DNA of 64,000 nucleotides from Solea solea (GCF_958295425.1 NC_081135.1:22142180-22206179); one strand, 5' to 3'. Positions 9,947 through 21,902 are shown, counted from the stretch's first letter. Notes: generated by a model from the letters alone, not told the origin. Program-made: numbers and translations.

Positions 9947-10552
9947 TTAAAGGTGACATAGACCGGAAGCTCCAATTAACGCTGCGTTTGTGTGTGTATC
10001 TGCGTCATTACCTCGTTTATGAAACCCTAAAGTTTCAGAACAAACAGTTCAGCCACTGCTGAGAAAATAGTGTTGTATTGTTTTCCTGGGCTCTGCGAAG
10101 CGGATCGACACTTCCTTAATTTGATGTCGTCATCAGAAATCCTCACCACCGTAGCGCCTCCCGGTGCGGGCACTAGTCGGGGCACATCCGGTTGCGTACA
10201 TTCAACCGCAGAAGAAGAAGAAGAAGAACTAGTCTCGTTGTAGCTGCTGAGATGCAGAGCATCCACCGTGCCAGAGGGGGAGCTGTGTATCTGAGATCTG
10301 GCCTATTTATTACGTCACTTCCAGGTACCTGGCCAATCACAGGACAGTAGGAAAGCTCTCGTTGACTGGCCAATCACAGCAACTGTTTGGTCTGAAACAG
10401 CGCGGCTGACGAGAGCGTCAGTGAGGAGATATTTTGATCGGCTCGTTTGCAGCGATTAGGAGGTTTTTAATCATGAAAACATGTTAATATATGTAAGTAG
10501 ACCTCCATAACTAACATATATGTGTGATACAAGCATTCGATGTCACCTTTAA
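9947..10552. mobile_element. TTAA-flanked MITE, long copy (598 bp)
   Basis: TTAA at 9947-9950 and 10549-10552 flanks an element with ends AGGTGACAT and ATGTCACCT, 9-bp inverted termini. A TTAA duplication is known for the piggyBac and Kolobok superfamilies; I cannot decide which. The same element occurs inverted at 55673-56147, with clear identity over most of its length (for example CTCTGCGAAGCGGATC, CATCCGGTTGCGT, GACGCTCTCGTCAG read in opposite orientation). Relative to that copy, this one has about 130 extra bases around 10240-10380 that hold CCAAT and CRE-like motifs. There is no transposase frame. Confidence 0.88.
10310..10379. promoter_or_regulatory. Promoter-like motif cluster inside the MITE
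   Basis: TTACGTCA (CRE-like, 10310-10317) is followed by the 14-mer CTGGCCAATCACAG twice (10329-10342 and 10366-10379). Each copy holds an inverted or direct CCAAT box, and the spacing is 37 bp. The segment is missing from the second copy at 55.7 kb. Activity is inference only. Confidence 0.35.
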
Positions 10553-12700
10553 GTATTTTCCTGTGTCAGACAAACAATCCTTTTTGAAAACACATGCCAA
10601 TCAGGTAGAAACAAATCTCATTCATCGAGATTTTGGTTCTCAGTCTCAGAAAATCAAAACATTTTTTGAGGTGTTTGAAAAAAAAAAAAAAAAAAAAAAA
10701 AATGCTTTGTACTTTAACAACATTAATGTGTAGAAGAGGAATGCATAAATAGTTTGGTGATTGTCGAACTGGCTAACCGTCCAGTTGCTGCTAAAATGTA
10801 GCTGCTTTTCTGTAAGAATCACTTAACACTTTTTCCAGACAGTTAAATGGAATTGTAACAAACAGTGACACAGGCTTTTTAAATTTATCTTAATCCGTCT
10901 CCTTATCAAATTTCATTGTTCTCACTTTCAGTCGGCCAAAAATGTCTGGGCTCGATATTTTTCTCATTGTCCTCATGCCCTTGGAGTCAGTCAGTTATGG
11001 TATGCATTGCAGCACTTGAGCTTAATTCCCACAGTATAATCCACCGTGTGTTATTTCATGCCAGCTGTGCAGTGTCTTCAAATAGTATGGGATGAAACGG
11101 TCATGTGAATTTGAGCCGCCAGATAAGAATAAAATCCCCCACGTCAATTATTGTTTGCTTTGAGTTAGCAGCAGTGTTGGTGGACCGTGTACGCAGATGT
11201 GACTGCACGCGTGATCGTACAACGGAGTAAATGGAATGAATGAGTGAGAGAATGAGAGTGACTTACACAAACCGACTTATTGATTTCCCATTTGAAAGCG
11301 GGGAGGAGGTATTGCATGGGAGAGATTGGGAGGTGGAGTTGTGACGAATAAAGAAGAGATGAGGTGGAAAGGAACAACAGAATGAGGAGGTGGCGCGTCC
11401 GAGATTGAAGGCAGTAGAACCGATGATGATTTGAAACATCGGAAGCTGCACACGTGTGTTAAAGGATATTGGAGGAGCAGAAAGAGAGCCGGTGGTGGGA
11501 CGTTTAGTGTATACCCCGCTTTGATTAAAGACACACATATGCTGGTAGCACAGCTGTGGCAAAGGGAATGACTGTGACTGATTGATAGGGATGATGAGGG
11601 TCATATCCTGTACAGAGGACAGCAGGACTGAATCACTTTCACCCCACCCCCATCAGTAACCACGCACCTGCAACACACAATGCTCTTTTTCTGTCTTAGG
11701 TTGTTGCTCTGTCCTGATGTGACTTTTCCATCTGCTGCCCATGCAATACAAAACCGTATAATGCAGTAACGGTGCCTCTTTTTTAAAATCTGCACCTGCT
11801 CTGCAGAGCTTTGTGATGCATTTTAGCTCATTGCCCTGTTTTTGTTCACTAACGCATCATAGGGTTGTTAGCTCTATATCTACAGTATATATATCTCTAT
11901 ATATAAGGGTCATGAACTGGATACCAAATACAGAGTTAAATAAAGGGAATATAAGTCTTTTAATAACTACAAACATGAGCTGTAACTGCTGACTTTACTT
12001 AACAGGATGAAAAACGTGCTCCTTTGCAGTCATTTACAGTAACGCACACAAACCAAAATATAATGTCACGCAAAGACGATTCCATTAGAATCAACATGTA
12101 AATAGCAAGCTAACTAGGCAGTAAGGTAACTATGATGAGAGAGCTCATAATTACTGCACTCCACATCCTGCTTCGTGTTTCTGTTCATAATTAAAAGAGT
12201 GTCCCTTTTAGTCTAGTGTTCGGCACATATGTTCTCGATCTGGTAGATAATATAATGTTTTTTAGGTCTGAAGGTCAAAAAGTTAATATTGTGGAGTGGC
12301 TGTTGAGCATTTGTGGGTGGCCCCAGCACATGTGAGATACACGTTGTGCTGTTTGTAATTCAAATTTGGTGCAAACCAATCCCTGAAACCAATACTGAAA
12401 CTTATGAAGCTGTTTTCAGGACCATGGCCAGCACTCGCACAGAAATAAGCAGAAGAAATTGTTGCTACAGCACTGTAACTGTGTGCATTCCAGTTACACA
12501 CATTTTTGTGTGAAAATGAAGTGCTACATTACATACAGCATGCCCAGTCAGTGTGTACAATCCACGTGCACTCAAACTGGAGGTGTGCTCACGTGTGTCT
12601 GCATGTGGACCAGCGTGGAAATGAGTGGATGACTAAATTTACATCTTGTGGATGCAGAAAGTATGTCTTTTCTAACTGCCTGTCTGACTTTCTCTTGCAT

Positions 12701-12702
<2 letters not shown>
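10553..12702. other. Gene-free stretch
   Basis: Contains an A-run at 10680-10702 and short AT-rich palindromic stretches near 11885-11910. Frames on the minus strand around 11160-11600 are low-complexity and overlap one another in different phases; I do not regard them as coding. Confidence 0.5.

Positions 12703-12743
<41 letters not shown>
12703..12743. repeat. (CT)n microsatellite
   Basis: About 20 CT units. Confidence 0.97.
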
Positions 12744-12748
<5 letters not shown>

Positions 12749-12861
12749 GCACTTAATGCTGCATTTACAGTAGCAACAGTGTTGGGGAAAAAAGATTGCA
12801 GGTGGAGCACATGATGCTTTTATAAATCTTGCCTTGAACACATTTGTTGGGCATGCACTTA

Positions 12862-12885
12862 GTGTGTGTGTGTGTGTGTGTGTGT
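12862..12885. repeat. (GT)n microsatellite
   Basis: About 12 units. Confidence 0.95.
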
Positions 12886-13073
12886 TATTGTGTTCCTGTG
12901 TGTTCATGGGGCTCAGTGTAATCACAGCTCTAATCTGTCTGCTCGGAGTCTGTGTGTGTGGGTGACATTAAAGTTCTCATTAGCAGTGTAACTTAGCGCC
13001 AGTGTCACTGTGAAGACACCAACGACACATCCACTGCAGCAAAATGTACCCACAATGGCTGCGTGTATATACT

Positions 13074-13098
13074 TGTGTGTGTGTGTGTGTGTGTGTGT
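13074..13098. repeat. (GT)n microsatellite
   Basis: About 12 units, 190 bases after the previous GT run. Confidence 0.95.
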
Positions 13099-16000
13099 TA
13101 GAAGGGGGGGTAAAAGCCTCCTATGTGAACACCACAAATTATTCCTTGCACCAATTTGTTTTCTTTTTCTTTGTCGTTGTTGATGTGCTGTTGATTTCAT
13201 TACTCGTGGTGGCAAGATCAGTCAAACGCTACACAAGTGCTTCATTGAAGAGCATGCGATATTTAAAAGTTGAGGCATAAGGCTAAAACAGAATGATGTG
13301 CGATTTGCCAGATGTGATGAGTCATCTCTTGCTTCACCACATTTTCATTAAATAACTTAACAGTTCTGTATTTAGACACACTATTTGAGGAAGCTTATGC
13401 TGAAGGAAGACAGGAAGATCTGGGAAGATGGAAGAAATAGGTTTCTATAGTAACAGGAAACGGGCTGGAATTTAGTGAAAGATGTGGTGTTGACCGTTGC
13501 ACTGAGTTGAAATCACAGTAGATGAATGTGCACAAAAAGCTTGGCCACTGCTGGTGTGAAAAGAGATGCTTGTTGTTCTGTTTCCATCTTCTTTCCCTCA
13601 TCACCCTGCATGGTGTTTGTGTTCCCATCCTTTGACCCGCCTGAGTTCTGTGTGAATGCACCTGGCCATAAGTGCTAGTCTGCACCATGTTAGACTGAGT
13701 TGTTTGCAGCAGGCATAATAAGTAAAGCAACCAGAGCCAGAGAGTGAGCGGAGTGGGTCAGAGGAGGATATGGGTCTCTGCACTCGGATTCTGTCTGATT
13801 TCACACATCCCAGCTAATCAGCCATTAACACTTTAGCACCCTTGGATTCTCTAGCATGCTAACGCACAAGCAGATCACCCTCACAGCTTTTCTACTTGGA
13901 GATGATAATACTAACATGCTAATGCAGAGCTAATCATCTCTGATGTGCCCATGGAATGATATCCTGTGGAGTATATGATGGTGCTTTAAGGCAGTACACC
14001 ATGTCTCACTGAGAGATAGTTTCACAGCTGGTCTGGACTGCATGTTAAAGTTAGGCTGAAACGTAACGTGATTTTCAAAAGCACATGGCTTTATCTCAAC
14101 AATAGTAAGGACGACTTGACTTTGTGGGCTTTGCACTATTTGTCGCAATGACATTTATTTTTAATTTGCACGGACTCAAGATTCAAGAGAAGCATTATAG
14201 CCATCATTTTTTCCAAACATTTTTAGCCCAGAAATGTTCTGCTTTGTGGCAGTTTGTTCTTTCGCCAATTTATGAGCTATGAGTGCAATTAGTTCAGACT
14301 GTGCACTTTGCAAGGTATTGTTCTCGGATCTCCGTTTTTGAAACAGATGTTTTGTTGTGAATGAAACGTTTCCTCCTCTTCTGTTACTCATGATTTATCA
14401 TGACTCAAATGGTCTTGAATGAATATCTCATCACTGTATCACTGTATCATCATGCCATCATTGTCATTGTATTGTCGTTGTTATTGAAATGCCCACTCTA
14501 GTAAGAGTACACTTTGTTTCCCTGAGGTAAGCCATGGGAAGTGGTTTATTTTGTTCTTCTGAATTAATTTTCTGCAATTGCTGTTTTTTTTTTTTAGTTC
14601 TTTTTCATCACATAAAAACAGGTTCAGTGGAAAAGTCTGCAAAGAAGTGAAGCTGCAAAAACAACACCGTGAGAGCAGAGCCATGAGACTTGTCTCATGT
14701 GTCATTGGTGACGCAGCTCTGCAGTTTTTCTGCAGACAGAACAACAGAGAGTGCGAATATAGATTTATGAAAAGTATATACAGTATTTACAGTATATTCT
14801 GCCTCTCGCCTTTGTTTCGAGGTTTAGGGGCTGAAGCAAACAGTGAAGCTCAGGGAAGGAATATTTGGCACCTGAAGTGGGACTTGGCTGCTGCACCAGT
14901 TAATTTGTTTCTGGAAGAAATAGGGTCTCTGATTTCTATTCGGCAGCATCCAAGATCCAAAGCCAGGTCTGCTGCAGAGTAAAAGTTGACAAATAGCGTT
15001 TTTTTATATTATCTGAATTTGACTTGGATTACATATTGATCTTATTTGGCCTTTGGGTTGAGACGATATTATTTCTGTTGTTTTTGTGTGAGTGTTCCAC
15101 TCTATATTCAGCACCTATATTGCTGTCACTAGAATCAGTGTCTTACCCAAAGACATTTCATACACTCTTTGCTTGTGTCAGAATAAAGTGCTTCTGTTCT
15201 TTTTTTTTGTTTTATGTTCCTATACAAGGTTTAGGTTATTTGCTTAGTAAATAAAATGAGCATAGACCAGCAGACCTAATGATGTCAGTTTATAGTATTT
15301 CTCCTCTGTGTCGCTTAAAGCAGTATTAAGCTGGGTTGGTTCACATCTGGTACTACACCACACATCTATGGATGTAATGTAATGTTATGTGATCTCACAC
15401 TTGTGCTCTATATGCAAATACTCATGTTGCTTTTAGGCAGTTTGACTTCAGGTGGGTGTCAGTATGTGTGATTACAAAGATGGACTGGTAAGTAGATAGA
15501 CAGTATCAGTTCTAATGTCGACAAGAAAAACATTATTTACATGTTCTTTCTTTTGGACATTCAACAGGGTTTGACCACTGTTGATAAAAACTCTAATATG
15601 TGACACAGTTAGGGGTCATTCACATGTTTTGGCGTGCGCAATAAACATTATTTTCATGGTGTCAGATGTGTGCACAAATGAGAGCGAGAGAGACAGAGAG
15701 AGGAGGGTTTTTTTTGGAATGCAGAGAGTGTGTTCAGTGCGTCTTATGATACTTGGTCAAAGAAGTAGGTCAAAGTGGTCTTTGTTCACTCTGAAATCAA
15801 CGTTGAACCTCCATCATCCAGACAAAGCCCTTGAATTAGTTGGTGAAGGAGGAAAACTTGCTCCAGACAGTAAAGCTGTGGGTGAGGGAAAGGTGTTGCT
15901 GGAAATTGATAGTGGTCTTAGTTGAATACTTTAATTAATTCATTAAAATGCAGCAACTTCAGTCATCTCTGCAACTTCCAGGTTATGGTTGCTCAGTAGT

Positions 16001-16472
16001 GCACCATTACAAGCACCTCGGTTAAAAGCCCAACTGTTTTCTCAAAAATCTTAGATGCTGCATGTTCAGCCCCTTAGTCTTGTCACTCACGACATGAAAG
16101 GAGATCAAACTGACAGACAGTAATTCAGTGGGTGTTGGTTGCAAAGCTGCTTTGAGCAATTCTGAGAATGGTGTGTATTGATATATTACGGCTAAGATGC
16201 ATAGTCAATATGAAATTCAACCATTTCAACAATAGCCCGTCTGTCTGGACATATTGAATGCCCAATTTACAGTCTTTTGTGTTGCCCTGTGAGGCCCTGT
16301 GTATAATGCAGAGCAACTACGCTAATATTGAAACCAATATTATTAGATTAAAGGCCATGCAGTGTACGCGGAGACCTCTGTGACAATATTGCAGCAGCTG
16401 CACAGCTGCAGAGATCACACCTGCAGCCTCAGGTTTCCTACTCAGTTGTGAGTGCAGGTTTGCCCATGTGCA
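13099..16472. other. Gene-free stretch of 3.4 kb
   Basis: No exon, RNA gene or repeat family is recognised apart from a T-run near 14583-14596. This is one of the longest plain stretches in the window. Motifs such as GCATGCTAAC (13855) hint at a decayed dispersed repeat around 13840-13925 but are too weak to call. Confidence 0.5.
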
Positions 16473-16498
16473 TGTGTGTGTGTGTGTGTGTGTGTGTG
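16473..16498. repeat. (TG)n microsatellite
   Basis: About 12 units, with a GA-rich run at 16529-16550 just downstream. Confidence 0.93.
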
Positions 16499-16550
16499 AT
16501 GTTTTACCCATGTACAAACAGAGAGGGAGAACGAGAGAGAGAGAGAGACA

Positions 16551-17092
16551 GAGATGGAGCTGGTGTCAGATGCACACACACCTGTTTATGTTTTGTCCTG
16601 TGTAAGTGAGGCAGTGAGGCCTCTCTGAAGCCATGGTGTTATCAACCTCTGCTGATGAAAGGTAGGTTTTGTCCTTTCCAGGTGTTCCTGATAGAGGATA
16701 GAGGGAGGGGGGAGGGGGAAAGAGACCACGAGAGATTATCCTTGAGCCTTGCTGAATATTTATGGTTGCCTTGTTATAAGCAGTTTCAGGCAATTATGCC
16801 TTGAATTTCAACTGTAGTCATGGGTCTGAATCAAATCTTAAGACTCATTGGATTTATAATCCTCACAGCACTGCGAGCAGCTGACAGTCACAGTGATAAT
16901 CACTGCACCTTTTTGGGTGAATAATAAAGTCTTGTGGTGGCACATGTGGGACATACTCTCAGAATTTTATGAGGTACGTTTATCTATGACTTGTGGAAAA
17001 GTCATTTTAATTTCAATGTGACTTCCCAGTAAAAAATAAGGGTTAAATAAAAGCTCTGCAATAACACTCTACCTGACAATTCTGTTTTTAGG
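16551..17092. other. Gene-free stretch, nothing recognised
   Basis: No coding or repeat signal seen. Confidence 0.5.
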
Positions 17093-17190
17093 ACAGTGTT
17101 TCCCAAACTTTTTTATATGGGGACCCACTTTTTGAAGATGATAAACTATCATGACCCAGTACAAAGAATGTACATTGTAACAAGAGCTAA
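17093..17190 (+). mobile_element. Possible hAT (Charlie-like) terminus
   Basis: ACAGTGTTTCCCAAACTT followed by GGGGACCCACTTT and ATGACCCAG resembles the 5' end of hAT elements of the Charlie type (ends CAGTGNTTCCCAA, from memory). No matching right terminus or 8-bp duplication was found downstream, so it is probably a truncated relic. Confidence 0.4.
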
Positions 17191-17494
17191 CTTTGGCAGA
17201 ATGTAATATTTGTGACTATTTTTTAATTGCCATTTCTGTCACATTTTATATTATTTTTGACCTTCTTGTGAATAAGTCTCTCCATTTTTCAAATGGGGAA
17301 AAAAGATCAAAGATTGTATCCTGTGGCTAAATAAAATCTGTTAAGTTTGATATTAATGCTGCCCCTCATTAATACACTGCTGGAGATATTAATTATGAGG
17401 GGTAGTTTCTTCAACTTATCATCAACCCTCTGCCAAAGCTGCTAAGTTTCCCCACAGTGTTAATACAATTACCTATCTCACAAGGTCAGTCATT

Positions 17495-17495
<1 letters not shown>

Positions 17496-17538
<43 letters not shown>

Positions 17539-17590
17539 GTATATATGTATATATGTATATGTATATATATATGTATATATGTATGTGTAT
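17496..17590. repeat. (AT)n / (GTATAT)n microsatellite
   Basis: AT dinucleotides pass into ATGTAT-type hexamers. The run is self-complementary and able to form hairpins; apparent poly-Tyr/Ile frames here are artefacts of it. Confidence 0.95.
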
Positions 17591-18651
17591 AAAAATCCTG
17601 AGTACATAGCCGTGTCGAGATCACCACCCCAAAAAAAATGTAATCTTTTTTTCCTGGGGCCATAACCCACATCCCCCGAAAAGTTAATCACAACACACAC
17701 AGAAGCTGCAAAAAACACAACAGTGCAACAACAAAGACATACATAATATGCTCATTTGTTTTAAGCCATAGTCAAAATTGTGTTATTTGTTACTACCTCA
17801 CACGAAAAACAGTGTGTTTTTTTTAGAAGTGCTTTTGCTTTTGATGTGAAGCAGCAGCAGGATAAAAAATTCGATTTCCATTAGCAGTTGTTTACAGCAC
17901 TGATAAAGCCAGACAGCACAAGGTGAGACCGTTATCAACAAGATACGATTTAAAAAAAAAAGTAACACTGAATTGTATTAACAATGTAAAAGGTCCCCGG
18001 GGTGAATCTATCATATACTATTTCCCTCTCCTGTCGTTAAATGATTCATCCTCTTCTGCATCTTCGTTTTCATTCTTGTCCTCATAAAACCTCCATATTT
18101 GTGGGCTTCTTGTGCAGCATCTGCGTGTGATGTTGACAGCAACACAATACTCACTCTCTCGGCTATGTTTCAGGACACAAGGTTTATATACGGTGACATA
18201 ATACCCTCTGAATATGAATGATACTGCCTTGTTTCTCAAATGAGACTGCTGTGAAGAAGAGAAGGACCAGATGTCAGTGTGCCGTATGTAAACATACGGT
18301 TTATGAATAATCTCAACAGCTCATTTAAATAGAATTGTGAGAACAGTTCTTTTTTAAACAAGATACTACTGTATATTTCTAATTTACGATAATGCTTACT
18401 AACATTTGGTTTACATATGCTGTTAATTATTCACCATTCGCTTGATTGTTACAGACCCCTGCAATTTTTCCTGCTGCATGCCTGCTGCCAGCTGTAGCTG
18501 AACTGAGCTGAGAAGTGTCTCAGTCTGATATAAAACTCTCATCTCAAAGTGGATTGGCATTTTTGAATTATGAGCACCCCATGCCTCTGCATAAATGCAG
18601 ACTTACACTATATGAAGTCATGATTTCAGGAATTAAGGGATTACTTTACTC
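17591..18651. other. Gene-free stretch, nothing recognised
   Basis: No coding or repeat signal I can defend. Confidence 0.5.
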
Positions 18652-18673
18652 TGGGTTAGGGTTAGGGTTAGGC
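18652..18673 (+). repeat. Short telomere-like (GGGTTA)n
   Basis: About three GGGTTA units. It is not flanked by GT runs, unlike the telomere-like array at 5476-5514. Confidence 0.8.
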
Positions 18674-18717
18674 TGGGGCTGAAAGGCCAGTCGGGCAGGG
18701 GAGTCCGGGTGTCTTAG

Positions 18718-18940
18718 AGCTATTTACTTCACCCCTCGGAGTAGGAGTGAAGTATTGTTTTTAGTGGCTCTGTGTGTCTGTCTGTTTGTGTTTCCGCACT
18801 TGCCAATATGACCAACAGAGGTCGCCAGAGGCTTGTTGCGTGAATGGGGTGAAGTCCGCCATCTCCGATTGCCTTGTTTGTCATCAGTTTGAAAGTGAAC
18901 ATAATCTGTTTCTGAGTTATGGTGTTGAACATGAGGTTTA
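18718..18940. mobile_element. Dispersed repeat, left half, interrupted by SINE pair
   Basis: ACTTCACCCCTCGGAGTAGG, then ATGACCAACAGAGGTCGCCAG and TCCGCCATCTCCGATTGCC are phrases I recall together in a common teleost repeat. A continuation of what appears to be the same family follows the SINE pair (19362-19575: TGTTCATGAGAACCGGACAGG and CATGGCTGTCGTCACTGTAG). The class of the element is not known to me. Confidence 0.5.
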
Positions 18941-18949
18941 CGGGTGGGG

Positions 18950-19106
18950 CGATGGTACCAATCCCAGCTGACATAGGGTGAAAGGTGGGGTACACAGGGA
19001 CATATAGAGACAAACAACCAATTCACTGTCACACTCACACGTAAAGTCAATTTAGAGTGTCCAATTTGCCTAATCTCCAAATCTGCATGTCTTTGGACTG
19101 TGGGAA
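18950..19106 (-). mobile_element. SINE 3' part, left member of head-to-head pair
   Basis: On the minus strand this runs CCCACAGTCCAAAGACATGC, CACTCTAAATTGAC, GTGTGACAGTGAATTGG, GTTTGTCTCTATATG and CAGCTGGGATTGG. The tRNA-like head and the GGAT tail are absent. It stops at the CAGTCCAAA block, the same place at which the right member begins. Confidence 0.8.
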
Positions 19107-19150
19107 TTGTGTCGAACAATGGGCATAAAATACAATCAGTTTAAAATTTT

Positions 19151-19360
19151 AGTCCAAAAACCTGCAGAGGTTGATTGGACACTCTAAATTGGCCGTAGGT
19201 GTGAGTATGAGAGTGAATGGTTGTTCATCTCTGTGTGTGGCCCTGTGATGGACTGGCCTTCTGTCCGGGGTTCACCTCATGTCAGCTGAGCTGGGATTGG
19301 CTCCAGCAGCCTCACGACCCTCCTGTGGGGGATAAAGCGGTAGACAATGAATGAATGAAT
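19151..19360 (+). mobile_element. SINE 3' part, right member of head-to-head pair
   Basis: Starts AGTCCAAAAACCTGCAG, then CACTCTAAATTGGCCG, GAGTGAATGGTTGTTCATC, TGTGATGGACTGG, GAGCTGGGATTGGCTCCAGC and GGATAAAGCGGTAGACAATG with a GAAT tail. It is in the opposite orientation to 18950-19106, with 44 bases between them, so the two could fold into a hairpin of about 150 paired bases. Confidence 0.85.
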
Positions 19361-19361
19361 C

Positions 19362-19575
19362 ATGGGTCGTGTGATAAATTTTTAAGTCGATTGAGAAAAG
19401 AAAAAAAAGTTTCACGAGGCTGCATAACCTTGAGCACCAAAAGGTAATTAGTTCATCCCATAGTTCAAGTCAGTTTTTGATATCCTGTTCATGAGAACCG
19501 GACAGGCTGACAGACAAACTAACTGAATATATAATGCCTGCAGCCATGGCTGTCGTCACTGTAGAAGCGTATAAG
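19362..19575. mobile_element. Dispersed repeat, right half
   Basis: See 18718-18940. The conserved-looking end holds GACAGGCTGACAGACAAAC and ATGCCTGCAGCCATGGCTG. Confidence 0.45.
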
Positions 19576-19716
19576 TATTAGGAATTAGCCAGTCTCTAAC
19601 ATAAGCCTGCTTCAAATGGAGGCTTTGTCACCTAAGATAAACTCCATGCCATGAAAGGTAACAGAGCCTGAGTATTAGTTGTTCCCTGCATGATTTACCC
19701 ATTACTGATGTTGAGA

Positions 19717-19718
<2 letters not shown>

Positions 19719-19756
<38 letters not shown>

Positions 19757-19768
19757 ACACACGCACAG
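19719..19768. repeat. (CA)n microsatellite
   Basis: About 23 units with C and G interruptions at the right end. Confidence 0.97.
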
Positions 19769-20076
19769 GCAGGTTTTCTGAGGGTAAACGACAGATGAAG
19801 ATGCAAAAGAGAAGCACTGGTTTATGTTTTAGGATAGCAGCCAAAGAGATATTTTATAATAATTAACAGTAGGATCTGGCTCAAAACTGGCATGAAGTCA
19901 GTGATGTGGTGTCAACCCCTAAAAGTGATTTTCCAGTTACTCAGATAATTACATTTCCATTCACAAAACGACATGTGCTGAAATTGATTTGAAAGATTTT
20001 GTTTAAAGGTTCCATTTAATCTTGGCTTTAGGCAAACTACTAAGAATTAGATTACAATGCTGTAACTTTACACATG

Positions 20077-20453
20077 CTATCTGTCATGGTATGTCACTTT
20101 AGGACTTTTTCCTGAGTTTTTGATATTTGAAAGATTTGAATTTCTTTGAGTGGTTCTGTTTCATTCCCATGCTGGTTCTTACCTTGTGTATCAATTTTAC
20201 GTCCGGTCTTTGTCTGATTTCTGTCCTCTGTGATTGTCTGCTCTGCCTTCGTTGTGCTTTACCTGTGCCCAATCGTCCCTGCCCCCCTCATGAATTTAGT
20301 CTCTGTGCTCATATCACGTCTTTTATACCCCATCTGTTTTGGATTTTTGCTTTTTCTTTTTAAGTAAATTCATTCATTCAAGACTCATTTGGTGTATTTT
20401 TACTTCAGCAGACCTACATTTGGGTCTTATTTTCTTCTTATTCTGACACTATC
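20077..20453 (+). mobile_element. Solo LTR of an LTR retrotransposon, with 5-bp duplication
   Basis: The element proper is 20082-20448 (367 bp). It begins TGTCATGG and ends TTCTGACA, so the TG...CA and TGTCA/TGACA termini of an LTR are present. The pentamer CTATC flanks both sides (20077-20081 and 20449-20453), the usual duplication length for Ty3/Gypsy-like elements. Inside are a TATA-like TTTTATACC (20321-20329), a pyrimidine-rich body and a conserved 3' phrase CTACATTTGGGTC that I recall from teleost LTR families. A degraded poly-A signal (AAGTAAA) lies near 20363. No internal coding region is adjacent, so it is a solo LTR left by recombination. Confidence 0.75.
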
Positions 20454-21884
20454 AGTCACAACTTTAAATAGAAGAGTGAAGCATCACATTGTGTGGTTAA
20501 ATCTTTTTTTGCGCTCACTAGAAATGACCTTTTCTCATTGTTCGTGTTAACCTGCTTGCTCTTATGTGTCTGTGTGGCTATTAAGTGCTTCCATTTGAGA
20601 AAGTCTTGGCAGGAGGTTGCCTACTACTGTTCAGGCTGGCCCACCTCCCCTCACTGTGCAGCCCCTGCTGGCTCAGCTGGTCTGGAAACCCACCTTAATA
20701 TAGATCAGGCACCTGGGAGAACAGCATGTGGCCCTGGCCCCCCTGGCCTATTGCAGAGCTTTATTGATAGGCTGCCAATATCACAGCAGCATATGGACCT
20801 AGTGGCTGTCCTTTAGTGTGTGTTTTTGTGTCTTTTGTGCATGCATTTGCATCTGTATTGTGGCTCTTAAAGCCCCTAAATTATTCTTTGTTTTCAGCTT
20901 TGCTAAAACATGCTTGATGGGCATGAAAGAAGAATACTTTTCTCACACCGCTGTCATTTAGACATATGCATGCACATGCTGAACACATATTACCACGCAC
21001 CTGTCTAACACTGGACTGAAAAGTCCTGTGTTGTTATATGACATAAAATCAGCTTTGCTATTGCTTATCATGTTGAAATGCCTTTATTTATTCCATCTCA
21101 ATAATCGTGTTAAACCAATATTTTAGAAAAAAGAGATTTGGGAATACACGTGTACATCATAGCTGTAGCCCATGTTCTTTCATAGAGGCATGAATTCATC
21201 TACAGAGTAAATTAGAACATGGACCACTTATGAAAAATGGTGGTAAAGAGGGTAATAGGAGGGTAACAGGAAACACGGAGAGAGAAGTGTAGATGGAGTC
21301 AGACAGAATAGAAGGAGAATGAAGAGGTGGTTAATATTTCATTAGTTAATTAGAAAGTGTGCTACGTTCTGAGCGAGTGTGCCGTAGCTCTAGGCTCATG
21401 GGTGTCACTGTGGCCAGCACAGTCATCACTTAGTTGTACCAGCCTATTTCCGCTGGCCTGCACTTCAAAACAAGCACAGTACCAGGACTATGGCAGAAGC
21501 TCTGTGATATTTAAGGTGTGACAAGAAGTACGTGTCGTGATCAGGTAACCTTGATGGAGTTTGGATGGATTACTGTATGTGGGAGTTATTTACAGTCTGA
21601 CATCCAACACAATTGTACACACTTTCTCTTGTGAGTGAAACTATACATTATTATTTCACATGTTCAGCACAAATATATTTCTTTTTTTTTGAGTAGAGAT
21701 GGACATAATCATGTTATGCTAGATCTCTTTATGTCACCCTACTGACTTTTTCTTTAAGCAGAACTATTCCGGATTTTTACGCTTTGGAGTCATTGTGATT
21801 GTTGCCAACCGGCCTTGCAAAATCTGATCCGTGGATCCGGATTCCTTGGATAGGTCAGGCGAGAAACACAAATTGCTTCACGGC
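20454..21884. other. Gene-free stretch
   Basis: The frame at 20493-20816 (107 codons) starts with a hydrophobic stretch but has no recognisable domain or splice context. A GC-richer patch lies at 20620-20760. Nothing else is seen. Confidence 0.5.
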
Positions 21885-21902
21885 ACTACACACACACACA
21901 CA
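21885..21902. repeat. (CA)n microsatellite
   Basis: About nine units. Confidence 0.9.

Noticed and set aside
17093..17720. Complete hAT element starting at CAGTGTTTCCCAAAC
   Set aside because: No right terminus or 8-bp duplication could be found, so only a possible left end is reported.
20493..20816. 107-codon frame with a hydrophobic N-terminus
   Set aside because: A hydrophobic stretch alone is expected from T-rich DNA; no domain, no splice context.
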